64,000 bases of DNA, from NCBI GenBank assembly GCA_035536775.1, contig DATLNM010000054.1, positions 1-64,000 of the forward strand, read 5' to 3'. This document shows, piece by piece, positions 25,131 to 32,339 of the stretch (positions are counted from its first letter, which is position 1; every line of letters starts with the position of its first letter). The stretch comes from DATLNM01 sp035536775. Its GTDB lineage: Bacteria; Actinomycetota; CADDZG01; WHSQ01. The notes under the pieces are model-generated. The model saw only the letters and a list, made by a program, of their open reading frames with translations. It was not told where the DNA came from and ran no database searches. Position numbers and translations under genes: made by a program.

Positions 25131-26357
25131 ATGACCGAGGCGGCACCACCCGGGGCCGGTCCATACCGTGAGGATGCCGCCGGACGTCGCCGCGCCACGG
25201 TGTTCCTGGGCACCGCTCTTGCGTTGGGGATGTCGACATGGTTCTCGGCCTCGGCAGTGATCCCACAGCTGCGCGCCGAATGGGACTTATCGGACACCAG
25301 TGCTGCATGGTTGACGATCGCCGTTCAGCTCGGCTTCGTAGTGGGTGCCGTGCTTTCGAGCACGCTGAACATCGCCGACATCGTTCCGCTCAGAACGACG
25401 ATCCTTGCAGGATGCTTGGGCGCTGCGGCCGCGAACCTCGCCTTGCTCATCGCGGACTCCCCCGCGGAGGCACTTCCGCTGCGGTTCACTACGGGATTCT
25501 TCCTAGCCGGCGTTTACCCGCCCGGCTTCAAGCTGATGGCCACATGGACTATGAGGAAACGCGGCACCGCTCTCGGCGCGATGTCGGCGGCGCTGGTCCT
25601 CGGTTCTGCTTCCCCTCACCTCGTCAACTCTTGGGGAGGTCTCGAGTGGACGACCGTGGTCCTCGTGACCTCGCTCCTGACCATCGTCGCCGGAGCGGTC
25701 GCTTTCTCGTTCGTAAGAGAAGGGCCGTTCCCCTTCCCCAAGGCGATCTTCGATCCCACTCAGATCGGCAGGGTGTTCCGCAACCGAAGGGTCCTGCTTG
25801 CCAGCCTCGGGTACTTCGGCCACATGTGGGAGCTATACGCGATGTGGGCCTGGTTCGTCGCGTTCTACGGAGCACATCTCTCAGCGGGAGGAAACGCGTC
25901 CCGGACCGCGGGCCCTCTTGTGACCTTCATGGTGATCGGGGTCGGCGCATTCGGCTGTTATTTAGGGGGCATCCTGGGCGACCGCTGGGGCCGGGCGAAG
26001 ACGGCGATGCTGTCACTTGCGATATCCGGAACGTGTTCGCTCACCGTCGGCCTGCTATTCGAGGGACCGACATGGCTCGTTGTCGCCGTGGGTCTCGTGT
26101 GGGGCTTCTGGATCGCGCCCGATTCCGCACAGTTCTCGACGATGGTCACGGAGTTTGCCGACCAGTCCTACGTCGGCACGGCGCTGACGCTGCAGCTGGC
26201 GGTTGGGTTCACTTTGACGGTCGGGACGATCTGGCTCATCCCCTACCTCGAGGAAGTGGTGAGCTGGCGGTGGGCGTTCGCGTTCCTCGTCCCGGGCCCG
26301 GTGCTCGGCCTCATCGCGATGTCGAAGCTGAAACGATCGCTCAAGGCGCCCGGCTGA
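25131..26357 (+). CDS. Major facilitator superfamily transporter
   Basis: 408 residues with about 12 hydrophobic helices. Visible: MSTWFSASAVIPQLRAEW in helix 1, the GxLxDRxGR-like loop GGILGDRWGRAKT between helices 8 and 9, and the C-terminal VVSWRWAFAFLVPGP. Resembles the CynX/NNP-like MFS group; the substrate cannot be told. Ends 2 bp before the stop of acs on the other strand. Confidence 0.88.
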   Translation: MTEAAPPGAGPYREDAAGRRRATVFLGTALALGMSTWFSASAVIPQLRAEWDLSDTSAAWLTIAVQLGFVVGAVLSSTLNIADIVPLRTTILAGCLGAAAANLALLIADSPAEALPLRFTTGFFLAGVYPPGFKLMATWTMRKRGTALGAMSAALVLGSASPHLVNSWGGLEWTTVVLVTSLLTIVAGAVAFSFVREGPFPFPKAIFDPTQIGRVFRNRRVLLASLGYFGHMWELYAMWAWFVAFYGAHLSAGGNASRTAGPLVTFMVIGVGAFGCYLGGILGDRWGRAKTAMLSLAISGTCSLTVGLLFEGPTWLVVAVGLVWGFWIAPDSAQFSTMVTEFADQSYVGTALTLQLAVGFTLTVGTIWLIPYLEEVVSWRWAFAFLVPGPVLGLIAMSKLKRSLKAPG

Positions 26358-26359
26358 GG

Positions 26360-28336
26360 TCAGTCCTCCGGGGGCGCGGTTGCGGCTTGCTCGGCGATCG
26401 CATCGAGGACGGCGGCGTTCTGCAACGTCGTGACGTCGCCCAATGGTCTGCCCTCAGCGACGTCGCGCAGCAGCCGACGCATGATCTTGCCGGAGCGTGT
26501 CTTCGGTAGTTCGTCGGCGAAGATGATCGAGCGGGGACGCGCGATCTTGCCGATGATCTTGGAGACGTGCTCCCGCAAGTCGGACATGAGCTGCTCGTCT
26601 CCCGTCACCCCGCCCTTCGGGGTCACGAACGCGACGATGTTCTCTCCTTCACTTGCGTCGACGCGACCGACGACGGCCGCCTCGGCCACTGACGGATGAT
26701 CGACCAGCGCAGACTCGACCTCGTAGGTCGAGATGCGATGCCCCGCGACATTCATCACGTCATCCACACGCCCGAGCAACCAGAAGTACCCGTCCTCATC
26801 CAACTTGGCACCGTCACCGGCAAAGTAGACGTCGTCACCGAACTTCGAGAAGTACGTCTCCCGATAGCGATCGTCGTCACCGAAGATCGTGCGGAACATC
26901 GACGGGATCGGCCGACGTAGAACCAAATAGCCACCTCCGCCGGGGCCCACCGGTTCCCCCTGATCATCTACGACGTCTGCGACGACACCTGGGTAGGGGC
27001 GCGTCGCGGAGCCCGGCTTCAGGGTGGTGATGCCGGGCAGCGGCGTGATCGCGATGGACCCGGTCTCGGTCTGCCACCAGGTGTCCACGACAGGCACCCG
27101 TCCGCCGCCGATAACGTGCTGGTACCAGATCCATGCCTCGGGGTTGATCGGCTCACCGACGCTCCCAAGCAGGCGTAACGACGTCAGGTCGTGACCACCA
27201 GGATGCTCGATGCCCCATTTCATGAACGTTCTGATGGCGGTCGGCGCCGTGTACAAGATCGAGACCTTGTAGCGCTCGACGATCGACCACCACCGGTCTT
27301 TCTCGGGCCAGTCCGGCGCGCCCTCGTACAGCACGGATGTGGCCCCATTAGCAAGAGGCCCATACACGATGTACGAGTGGCCGGTGACCCAACCGATATC
27401 CGCCGCGCACCAGTAGACGTCGGTGTCAGGCTTCAGATCGAAGACGAGGTTGTGCGTCGAGGATGCCCCGGTCAGATATCCGCCGCTCGTATGTACGATC
27501 CCCTTCGGCTTCCCTGTGGTGCCGGACGTGTAGAGGATGAAGAGCATGTCCTCGGCGTCCATCGGCTCCGCCGCGCAGACGGGGCTCTGCGTTGCGACCA
27601 ACTCGTCGTAATACACATCACGGCCGGCGACCATCGGTACGTCTTCTCCGGTACGCCGCACGACAATCACCTTCTCGACCGAGGGTGAACGCTCGGCCGC
27701 TTCGTCTGCATTCCGCTTGAGGGGGACGACATCACCGCGCCGGTATCCCCCGTCGGCGGTGATCAGCACCTTGGCCGTCGCGTCGACGATCCTTCCGGAC
27801 AGCGCCTCGGCCGAGAAGCCGCCGAACACAACCGAATGGGGGGCGCCGATGCGAGCACACGCGAGCATCGCGATAGGAAGCTCGGGGAGCATGGGCATGT
27901 AGATCGCCACGCGGTCACCCTTCGCGACGCCGAGCGACTTGAGCGCGTTGGCGAGCTTGCACACCTCTTCGTGCAGCTCTGTGTATGTGATGTCGCGCGT
28001 CTCGCCGGGCTCTCCTATCCAGTGATACGCGACTCGATCACCCTTTTCGGCGAGGTGCCGGTCAAGGCAATTGGCAGAGACATTGAGACGGCCGCCGACG
28101 AACCACCGGTGATGGGGAGGGTGCCAGTCGAGGACCTGGTCCCACCGCTCGATCCACTCCAGCCGTTCCGCTTGCGACGCCCACCACGCATCCGGATCTT
28201 CTTCTGCGAGCGCGTAGATGGACGCGTCGGATGTATTCGCTGCCGCCACGAACTCGGGTGACGGCGAAAATGTGCGTCTCTCTTCGAGGAGCGCCTCGAT
28301 GTCTCGCTCGCCGCGGCGGGGCGTGTCGGAACCCAT
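26360..28336 (-). CDS. acs: Acetyl-CoA synthetase (acetate--CoA ligase)
   Basis: Activates acetate via acetyl-AMP. 658 residues. P-loop-like ILYTSGTTGKPKGIVHTSGG, acyl-pocket WWQTETGSI (Trp limiting chain length), YFWLLGRVDDVMNVAGHR and the acetylatable Lys in TRSGKIMRRLLRD are all present. 9 nt after kynA in the same direction, so probably co-transcribed. Confidence 0.96.
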   Translation of the reverse strand: MGSDTPRRGERDIEALLEERRTFSPSPEFVAAANTSDASIYALAEEDPDAWWASQAERLEWIERWDQVLDWHPPHHRWFVGGRLNVSANCLDRHLAEKGDRVAYHWIGEPGETRDITYTELHEEVCKLANALKSLGVAKGDRVAIYMPMLPELPIAMLACARIGAPHSVVFGGFSAEALSGRIVDATAKVLITADGGYRRGDVVPLKRNADEAAERSPSVEKVIVVRRTGEDVPMVAGRDVYYDELVATQSPVCAAEPMDAEDMLFILYTSGTTGKPKGIVHTSGGYLTGASSTHNLVFDLKPDTDVYWCAADIGWVTGHSYIVYGPLANGATSVLYEGAPDWPEKDRWWSIVERYKVSILYTAPTAIRTFMKWGIEHPGGHDLTSLRLLGSVGEPINPEAWIWYQHVIGGGRVPVVDTWWQTETGSIAITPLPGITTLKPGSATRPYPGVVADVVDDQGEPVGPGGGGYLVLRRPIPSMFRTIFGDDDRYRETYFSKFGDDVYFAGDGAKLDEDGYFWLLGRVDDVMNVAGHRISTYEVESALVDHPSVAEAAVVGRVDASEGENIVAFVTPKGGVTGDEQLMSDLREHVSKIIGKIARPRSIIFADELPKTRSGKIMRRLLRDVAEGRPLGDVTTLQNAAVLDAIAEQAATAPPED

Positions 28337-28345
28337 CCCAGAACC

Positions 28346-29143
28346 CTAGAGGAAGCTTCGCAACTCCCACAGCTCGGGGTAGAAGCGCTTGTCCAAGGTC
28401 GTGCGGAGATAGGGCGCGCCAGTTGACCCGCCGGTTCCCATCTTGGTCCCGATCTGGCGCTCGACCATCAGCACATGACGGCCCCGCCACAGGGCGAACA
28501 GCTGGTCGTGAGTCACGAGGGATTCGGCCACGAACCACAGCTGCGCGAACCGATCACGGTCCCTCGCCATCGTGAGCAGGGATTCACGCCGCGCGTCTGG
28601 ATCGTCGGCCGGCATCTCGAGTCCGTGCGCGCCGAGAAGCGAACAGAACCCATCCCAGACCGAAGGCTCCTCGAGGCGGGCCTTCAACCGCGCGAGCTCT
28701 TCCGGGGTCATCGACAGACGCTCGAGATAGGCCTCGTCCTTGGACCCCGACAGGAACTCGATCTCGCGGAACTGCACGGACTGGAATCCGCTCGCCGGCG
28801 CAAGATGCGTGCGGAATTCGAGGAAGTCCTGAGGCGACATGGTCTCGAGCACCGGGATCTGATCGACGACGACTCGCTCGATGGTATTGACCCGAGCGAG
28901 GTAGTGGATCGATTTGCCGACCTCGTCGTTGAAGAACGAGTCCCGCACCGCAGTGAGCTCGAAGAGAAGCTGCTTGAACCACAGCTCGTAGACCTGGTGG
29001 ACGATGATGAACAAAAGCTCGTCGTGCGCAGGCGGATCAGACTCGAGCTCTTGGAGTGAAAGTAGCTCGGGCACCTTGAGATAGGTCCCGTAGGAGAGCT
29101 TGCCGTCAGCCTCGCCGAACCTCGGAGGTCTGACGTCGGTCAG
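28346..29143 (-). CDS. kynA: Tryptophan 2,3-dioxygenase (probable CTG start)
   Basis: Heme enzyme that opens the indole ring of tryptophan. Conserved motifs: VHQVYELWFKQLLFEL, FQSVQFREIEFLSG, HVLMVERQIGTKMGTGG (heme-proximal region). The family N-terminus LSYGTYLKVPELLSLQ is encoded upstream of the first standard start (GTG 29074), which would delete half of it. Between the in-frame TAA at 29164 and that GTG no ATG, GTG or TTG exists; CTG 29143 has GGGAG seven bases upstream. From CTG the protein is 265 residues. No other kynurenine-pathway gene is near. The start codon is an inference. Confidence 0.9.
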   Translation of the reverse strand: MTDVRPPRFGEADGKLSYGTYLKVPELLSLQELESDPPAHDELLFIIVHQVYELWFKQLLFELTAVRDSFFNDEVGKSIHYLARVNTIERVVVDQIPVLETMSPQDFLEFRTHLAPASGFQSVQFREIEFLSGSKDEAYLERLSMTPEELARLKARLEEPSVWDGFCSLLGAHGLEMPADDPDARRESLLTMARDRDRFAQLWFVAESLVTHDQLFALWRGRHVLMVERQIGTKMGTGGSTGAPYLRTTLDKRFYPELWELRSFL

Positions 29144-29155
29144 ACCGGCGCTCCC
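29141..29155 (-). promoter_or_regulatory. Ribosome binding site and CTG start of kynA
   Basis: Minus strand GGGAG-CGCCGGT-CTG-ACC. The GGGAG core (29155-29151) lies 7 nt before CTG 29143-29141. This is the only plausible initiation context that preserves the conserved N-terminus. Confidence 0.6.
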
Positions 29156-29171
29156 GCCTCGTTACCGTGGC

Positions 29172-30647
29172 TCACAGTGGACGGAGCGGCGCGACCACTG
29201 TGGAGATGATCGGCGTCCCAACCTCGACGAGGTCGTAGAGCTCGATGACGTCTTCGTTGGACATCCTCACGCATCCGTGGGACGCGTTGTAACCCAGCGA
29301 GTAGATGGCGGAGGTGCCGTGGAAACGGATCGCGTCGGCCGACCAGTTGAGCGCGCGCAGCCCGAGAGGGTTCCCGATGCCCGGCGGTATCGACGCCGGC
29401 ATGCTGGCGCCCCATCCGGTTGGAGCAGGATTGACCCACGTCGGCATGTAGCGCTTCTCGGTGATCTCGAACACGCCCGACGGTGTGGGGTAGCTGGCCG
29501 TCCCCGGCGCGACCGTCCAGGAGCGGATTATCTTCCCGTTCTCGTACAGGTAGAGCTTGTTCTCGCCGTTGCGGAGCAGCAGAACCTTCTCGAACTGCTC
29601 TCCAAGGACTTCGGGCTTCTGGATCTTGAGCGCGAGGGGGACGTTTGACGCGCCGCCCTCGAGCCCGCGCATCAGTGCGCGCTGGGTCTTCTTTACCTTG
29701 ACCTCGCGGCCGAAGCGCTCGCCCTTCACTTTGACCCAACCGGTCGAATAGTCGATCGAAGCATCCCGAGCCGGCCGGTGGAGCGACGAGGCGAGTCCCT
29801 CGACGAATCCGTGGACGCCTTTACGGGGATAGGCGATCGCTAGGTCGCGGTCGAACCCTAGGGAGTCCCCGAAGAGACTCATACGCGCCTTCTTTAGGAA
29901 CGAGGTGTCTGCACTGGCGCTCAGCGCGGCATCCACAGCCTGTTCCGCGTCACTGTGCGCGCCGAGCCTTGCGGGGGTGACCTTCCAGGTCTTCTCGCCC
30001 CACTGCAGCGTGATGATCCGCGTGAGCTCGGGCTTGATCGCTTCGGAGACCGCCTCGATGGCCTCGTCGCGCTCCATACCACCCACGTCGACGCCGGCGA
30101 TCTCGACCCCCGGGAGGATCTTGCCGTCGTACTCACGTCCGTAGTCGTACGCGGCGTAGGAGATCCCCGCGCCGCTGAGCGCGAACAGACCGCCGAGGAT
30201 CGCGGCGACGAGCGCGGCGCGGCCGCCGAGCCGAAGCCGGCGGTACCAGCGTCCGGGCGGGGAAACGATGTTGGGTGCCGTCACCGTGCTCGAGTCGATA
30301 GTCACGACATTGGGTGGTGGAGGAGGCGGAGCGAGGGCAACCTCGTCGTCCGGGCCGAGCATGTAGGCAAGCTCGGGAGGCAGGACGAGCTGGGAAGAAA
30401 CCGTCGGGACGAGCGAGAGCGCCGGAAGCGGGGGCGGCGGCGCGTCCTTGACGACGATCGTCGGAGCGGCATCACCGGGGGCGACTTCTGCATCGACGCC
30501 CTCACCTGCCACTGAGGCAACAGCGGCCACTTCGACAACTTCGACAACTTGGACAACTTCCGGCTCGGGAACTCCGAGCGCGAGGAGGTCGGCTTCCGGG
30601 TTCAGGAACTCGTCCGGGAGGTCGAAGGGGAGCTGCTCCATGCTCAT
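29172..30647 (-). CDS. L,D-transpeptidase (YkuD domain, peptidoglycan-binding-like domain)
   Basis: 491 residues. A long cytoplasmic, acidic and Pro/Val-rich N-terminus (to about 150), one membrane helix (AALVAAILGGLFALSGAGIS), a peptidoglycan-binding_4-like region with VEIAGVDVGGMERDEAIEAV, and a C-terminal YkuD catalytic domain: HGTSAIY, then SHGCVRMS with catalytic C459. It makes 3-3 cross-links in peptidoglycan outside the membrane. The unusual cytoplasmic half has no domain I recognise. Starts near 30647; divergent from cbs. Confidence 0.93.
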   Translation of the reverse strand: MSMEQLPFDLPDEFLNPEADLLALGVPEPEVVQVVEVVEVAAVASVAGEGVDAEVAPGDAAPTIVVKDAPPPPLPALSLVPTVSSQLVLPPELAYMLGPDDEVALAPPPPPPNVVTIDSSTVTAPNIVSPPGRWYRRLRLGGRAALVAAILGGLFALSGAGISYAAYDYGREYDGKILPGVEIAGVDVGGMERDEAIEAVSEAIKPELTRIITLQWGEKTWKVTPARLGAHSDAEQAVDAALSASADTSFLKKARMSLFGDSLGFDRDLAIAYPRKGVHGFVEGLASSLHRPARDASIDYSTGWVKVKGERFGREVKVKKTQRALMRGLEGGASNVPLALKIQKPEVLGEQFEKVLLLRNGENKLYLYENGKIIRSWTVAPGTASYPTPSGVFEITEKRYMPTWVNPAPTGWGASMPASIPPGIGNPLGLRALNWSADAIRFHGTSAIYSLGYNASHGCVRMSNEDVIELYDLVEVGTPIISTVVAPLRPL

Positions 30648-30862
30648 CTCTAGCTACTACCTCTCTAGTAACAGTGGTCGGCGCACATGGTATCGGGTCA
30701 AATCGGACCTTGCTGGGAGCCTCTGCCAAAACGCGGGCACCCTCGGGCGGACGCCTGGGCAAATGGGCTCGTTCAAGGTCCATATACCCGGTTCGCTGCG
30801 AGGGCAGGCCCTCTCTCGGTTATCTTCGCCTGGTCACGCGGGACAACCTGAAAAGAGGATCG

Positions 30863-32257
30863 ATGGAGATCCACGACTCCCTCCTCGGTGCGATCGGGGA
30901 CACGCCCCTCCTGAGGCTCTCCCACGTGGGGAAGGGCCTTTCCTGCACCCTCGTCGCAAAACTCGAGATGCTCAATCCCGGAGGCAGCGTCAAAGACAGG
31001 ATCGGGATCCGCATGATCGAGGCGGCCGAGCGGGCGGGCCTACTCTCCCCCGGAGGGACCATCGTCGAGCCCACCTCCGGCAACACCGGCGTGGGGCTGG
31101 CGATAGCGGCCGCCGTCAAGGGATACCGCTGCATCTTCACGATGCCAGACAAGATGAGCCTCGAGAAGATCTCGCTGCTGCGCGCGTACGGCGCCGAGGT
31201 CGTCATCGCCCCCACGGCGGTACCCCCCGAATCACCGGAGTCCTACTACCGCGTCGCCGACCGGCTCGCGGCCGAGATCCCTGGCGCGTTCCAACCCAAC
31301 CAGTACTTCAACCAGGAGAACCCGAACACCCACTACGCCACTACGGGCCCCGAGATCTGGGAGCAGACGGACGGAAAGATCACCCACTTCGTGGCGGGTG
31401 TGGGCACGGGTGGAACGATCACCGGCATCGGGCGCTACCTCAAAGAGAAGAATCCGGACATCATCAACGTCGGAGCGGACCCGGAAGGGTCGATCTACTC
31501 CAGCAAGGCTCCCCGTCCGTATCTGGTCGAAGGCATCGGCGAGGACTTCTGGCCAGAATCCTTCGACCCCACCGTTGTGGACCGCTGGGTGACGGTGTCG
31601 GACAGAGACTCCTTCCTAACGGCGCGCGCGGTTACGCGCGAGGAAGGCGTGTTGGTCGGAGGCTCGGGCGGCACCGCGGTGTGGGCGGCGCTGGAGGTCG
31701 CCAAGGAGTGCGGCCCCGACGACGTCGTCGTCGTGATCCTTCCGGACTCGGGCAAGAGCTATCTGTCCAAGCTCTACAACGAATCGTGGATGCTCGAATA
31801 CGGGTTCATCGAGCGTCCGGGGACGACCGCGCGTGTCGGTGAGGTCCTGGCCGAGAAACGCACCGCGGAGCCCAATATCCCCGACCTCGTCGCGATCCCG
31901 ACAAACGAGAAGGTCGGACGCGCCATCGACATCCTGCAGGAGTACGGCATCTCGCAACTCCCAGTAGCCGAGGTCGAGGTCCCCGAGACGACCGCGCAGA
32001 TCGTCGGGTCGATCCACGAACGCTCGCTGCTCGACAAGGTGTTCCGGGATCGCGACGCGATCGATCGCGACATCCAGGGAGTGATGGACGCGCCACTGCC
32101 GGTCGTGCAGTCGTCCGACGGCGTCGAGGAGATGTTCGAGGACCTTTCGAAGGGCGCCGAGGCGATCGTGGTGGCCGACGGCGACCGCCCGATCGGCGTG
32201 CTCACGCGTGCCGACCTCCTGGAGTTCATGGCGGCGCAGAGCCGCCGGCCCCGCTGA
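30863..32257 (+). CDS. cbs: Cystathionine beta-synthase with CBS pair
   Basis: Condenses homocysteine and serine to cystathionine (PLP enzyme). 464 residues from ATG 30863, preceded by AGAGGA. PLP Lys 44 in NPGGSVKDRIG, phosphate-contact TSGNTGVGLA (71-80), GVGTGGTITGIG, and LLPDSGKSY-like VVVILPDSGKSYLSK. The C-terminal 120 residues form two CBS domains (IPDLVAIPTNEKVGRAIDIL; AIVVADGDRPIGVLTRADLL), which bind adenosyl ligands in relatives. No heme site is seen. Pairs with the cystathionine enzyme at 35.5 kb. A plain cysteine synthase with CBS domains is a weaker alternative. Confidence 0.93.
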   Translation: MEIHDSLLGAIGDTPLLRLSHVGKGLSCTLVAKLEMLNPGGSVKDRIGIRMIEAAERAGLLSPGGTIVEPTSGNTGVGLAIAAAVKGYRCIFTMPDKMSLEKISLLRAYGAEVVIAPTAVPPESPESYYRVADRLAAEIPGAFQPNQYFNQENPNTHYATTGPEIWEQTDGKITHFVAGVGTGGTITGIGRYLKEKNPDIINVGADPEGSIYSSKAPRPYLVEGIGEDFWPESFDPTVVDRWVTVSDRDSFLTARAVTREEGVLVGGSGGTAVWAALEVAKECGPDDVVVVILPDSGKSYLSKLYNESWMLEYGFIERPGTTARVGEVLAEKRTAEPNIPDLVAIPTNEKVGRAIDILQEYGISQLPVAEVEVPETTAQIVGSIHERSLLDKVFRDRDAIDRDIQGVMDAPLPVVQSSDGVEEMFEDLSKGAEAIVVADGDRPIGVLTRADLLEFMAAQSRRPR

Positions 32258-32290
32258 CGGGCTCTGAGCGGGAGTCACGCTAGACATAGA

Positions 32291-32316
32291 AGAGGCGGCC
32301 CCGAAGGGCCGCCTCT
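32291..32316. terminator. Bidirectional rho-independent-type hairpin
   Basis: AGAGGCGGCCC-CGAA-GGGCCGCCTCT is a perfect 11-bp stem with a CGAA loop between the ends of convergent cbs and the Ig-repeat gene. CTTGGT follows on the plus strand; no long U-run, but the position and symmetry fit both genes. Confidence 0.88.
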
Positions 32317-32339
32317 CTTGGTACCCGCTACTGCGTTAG

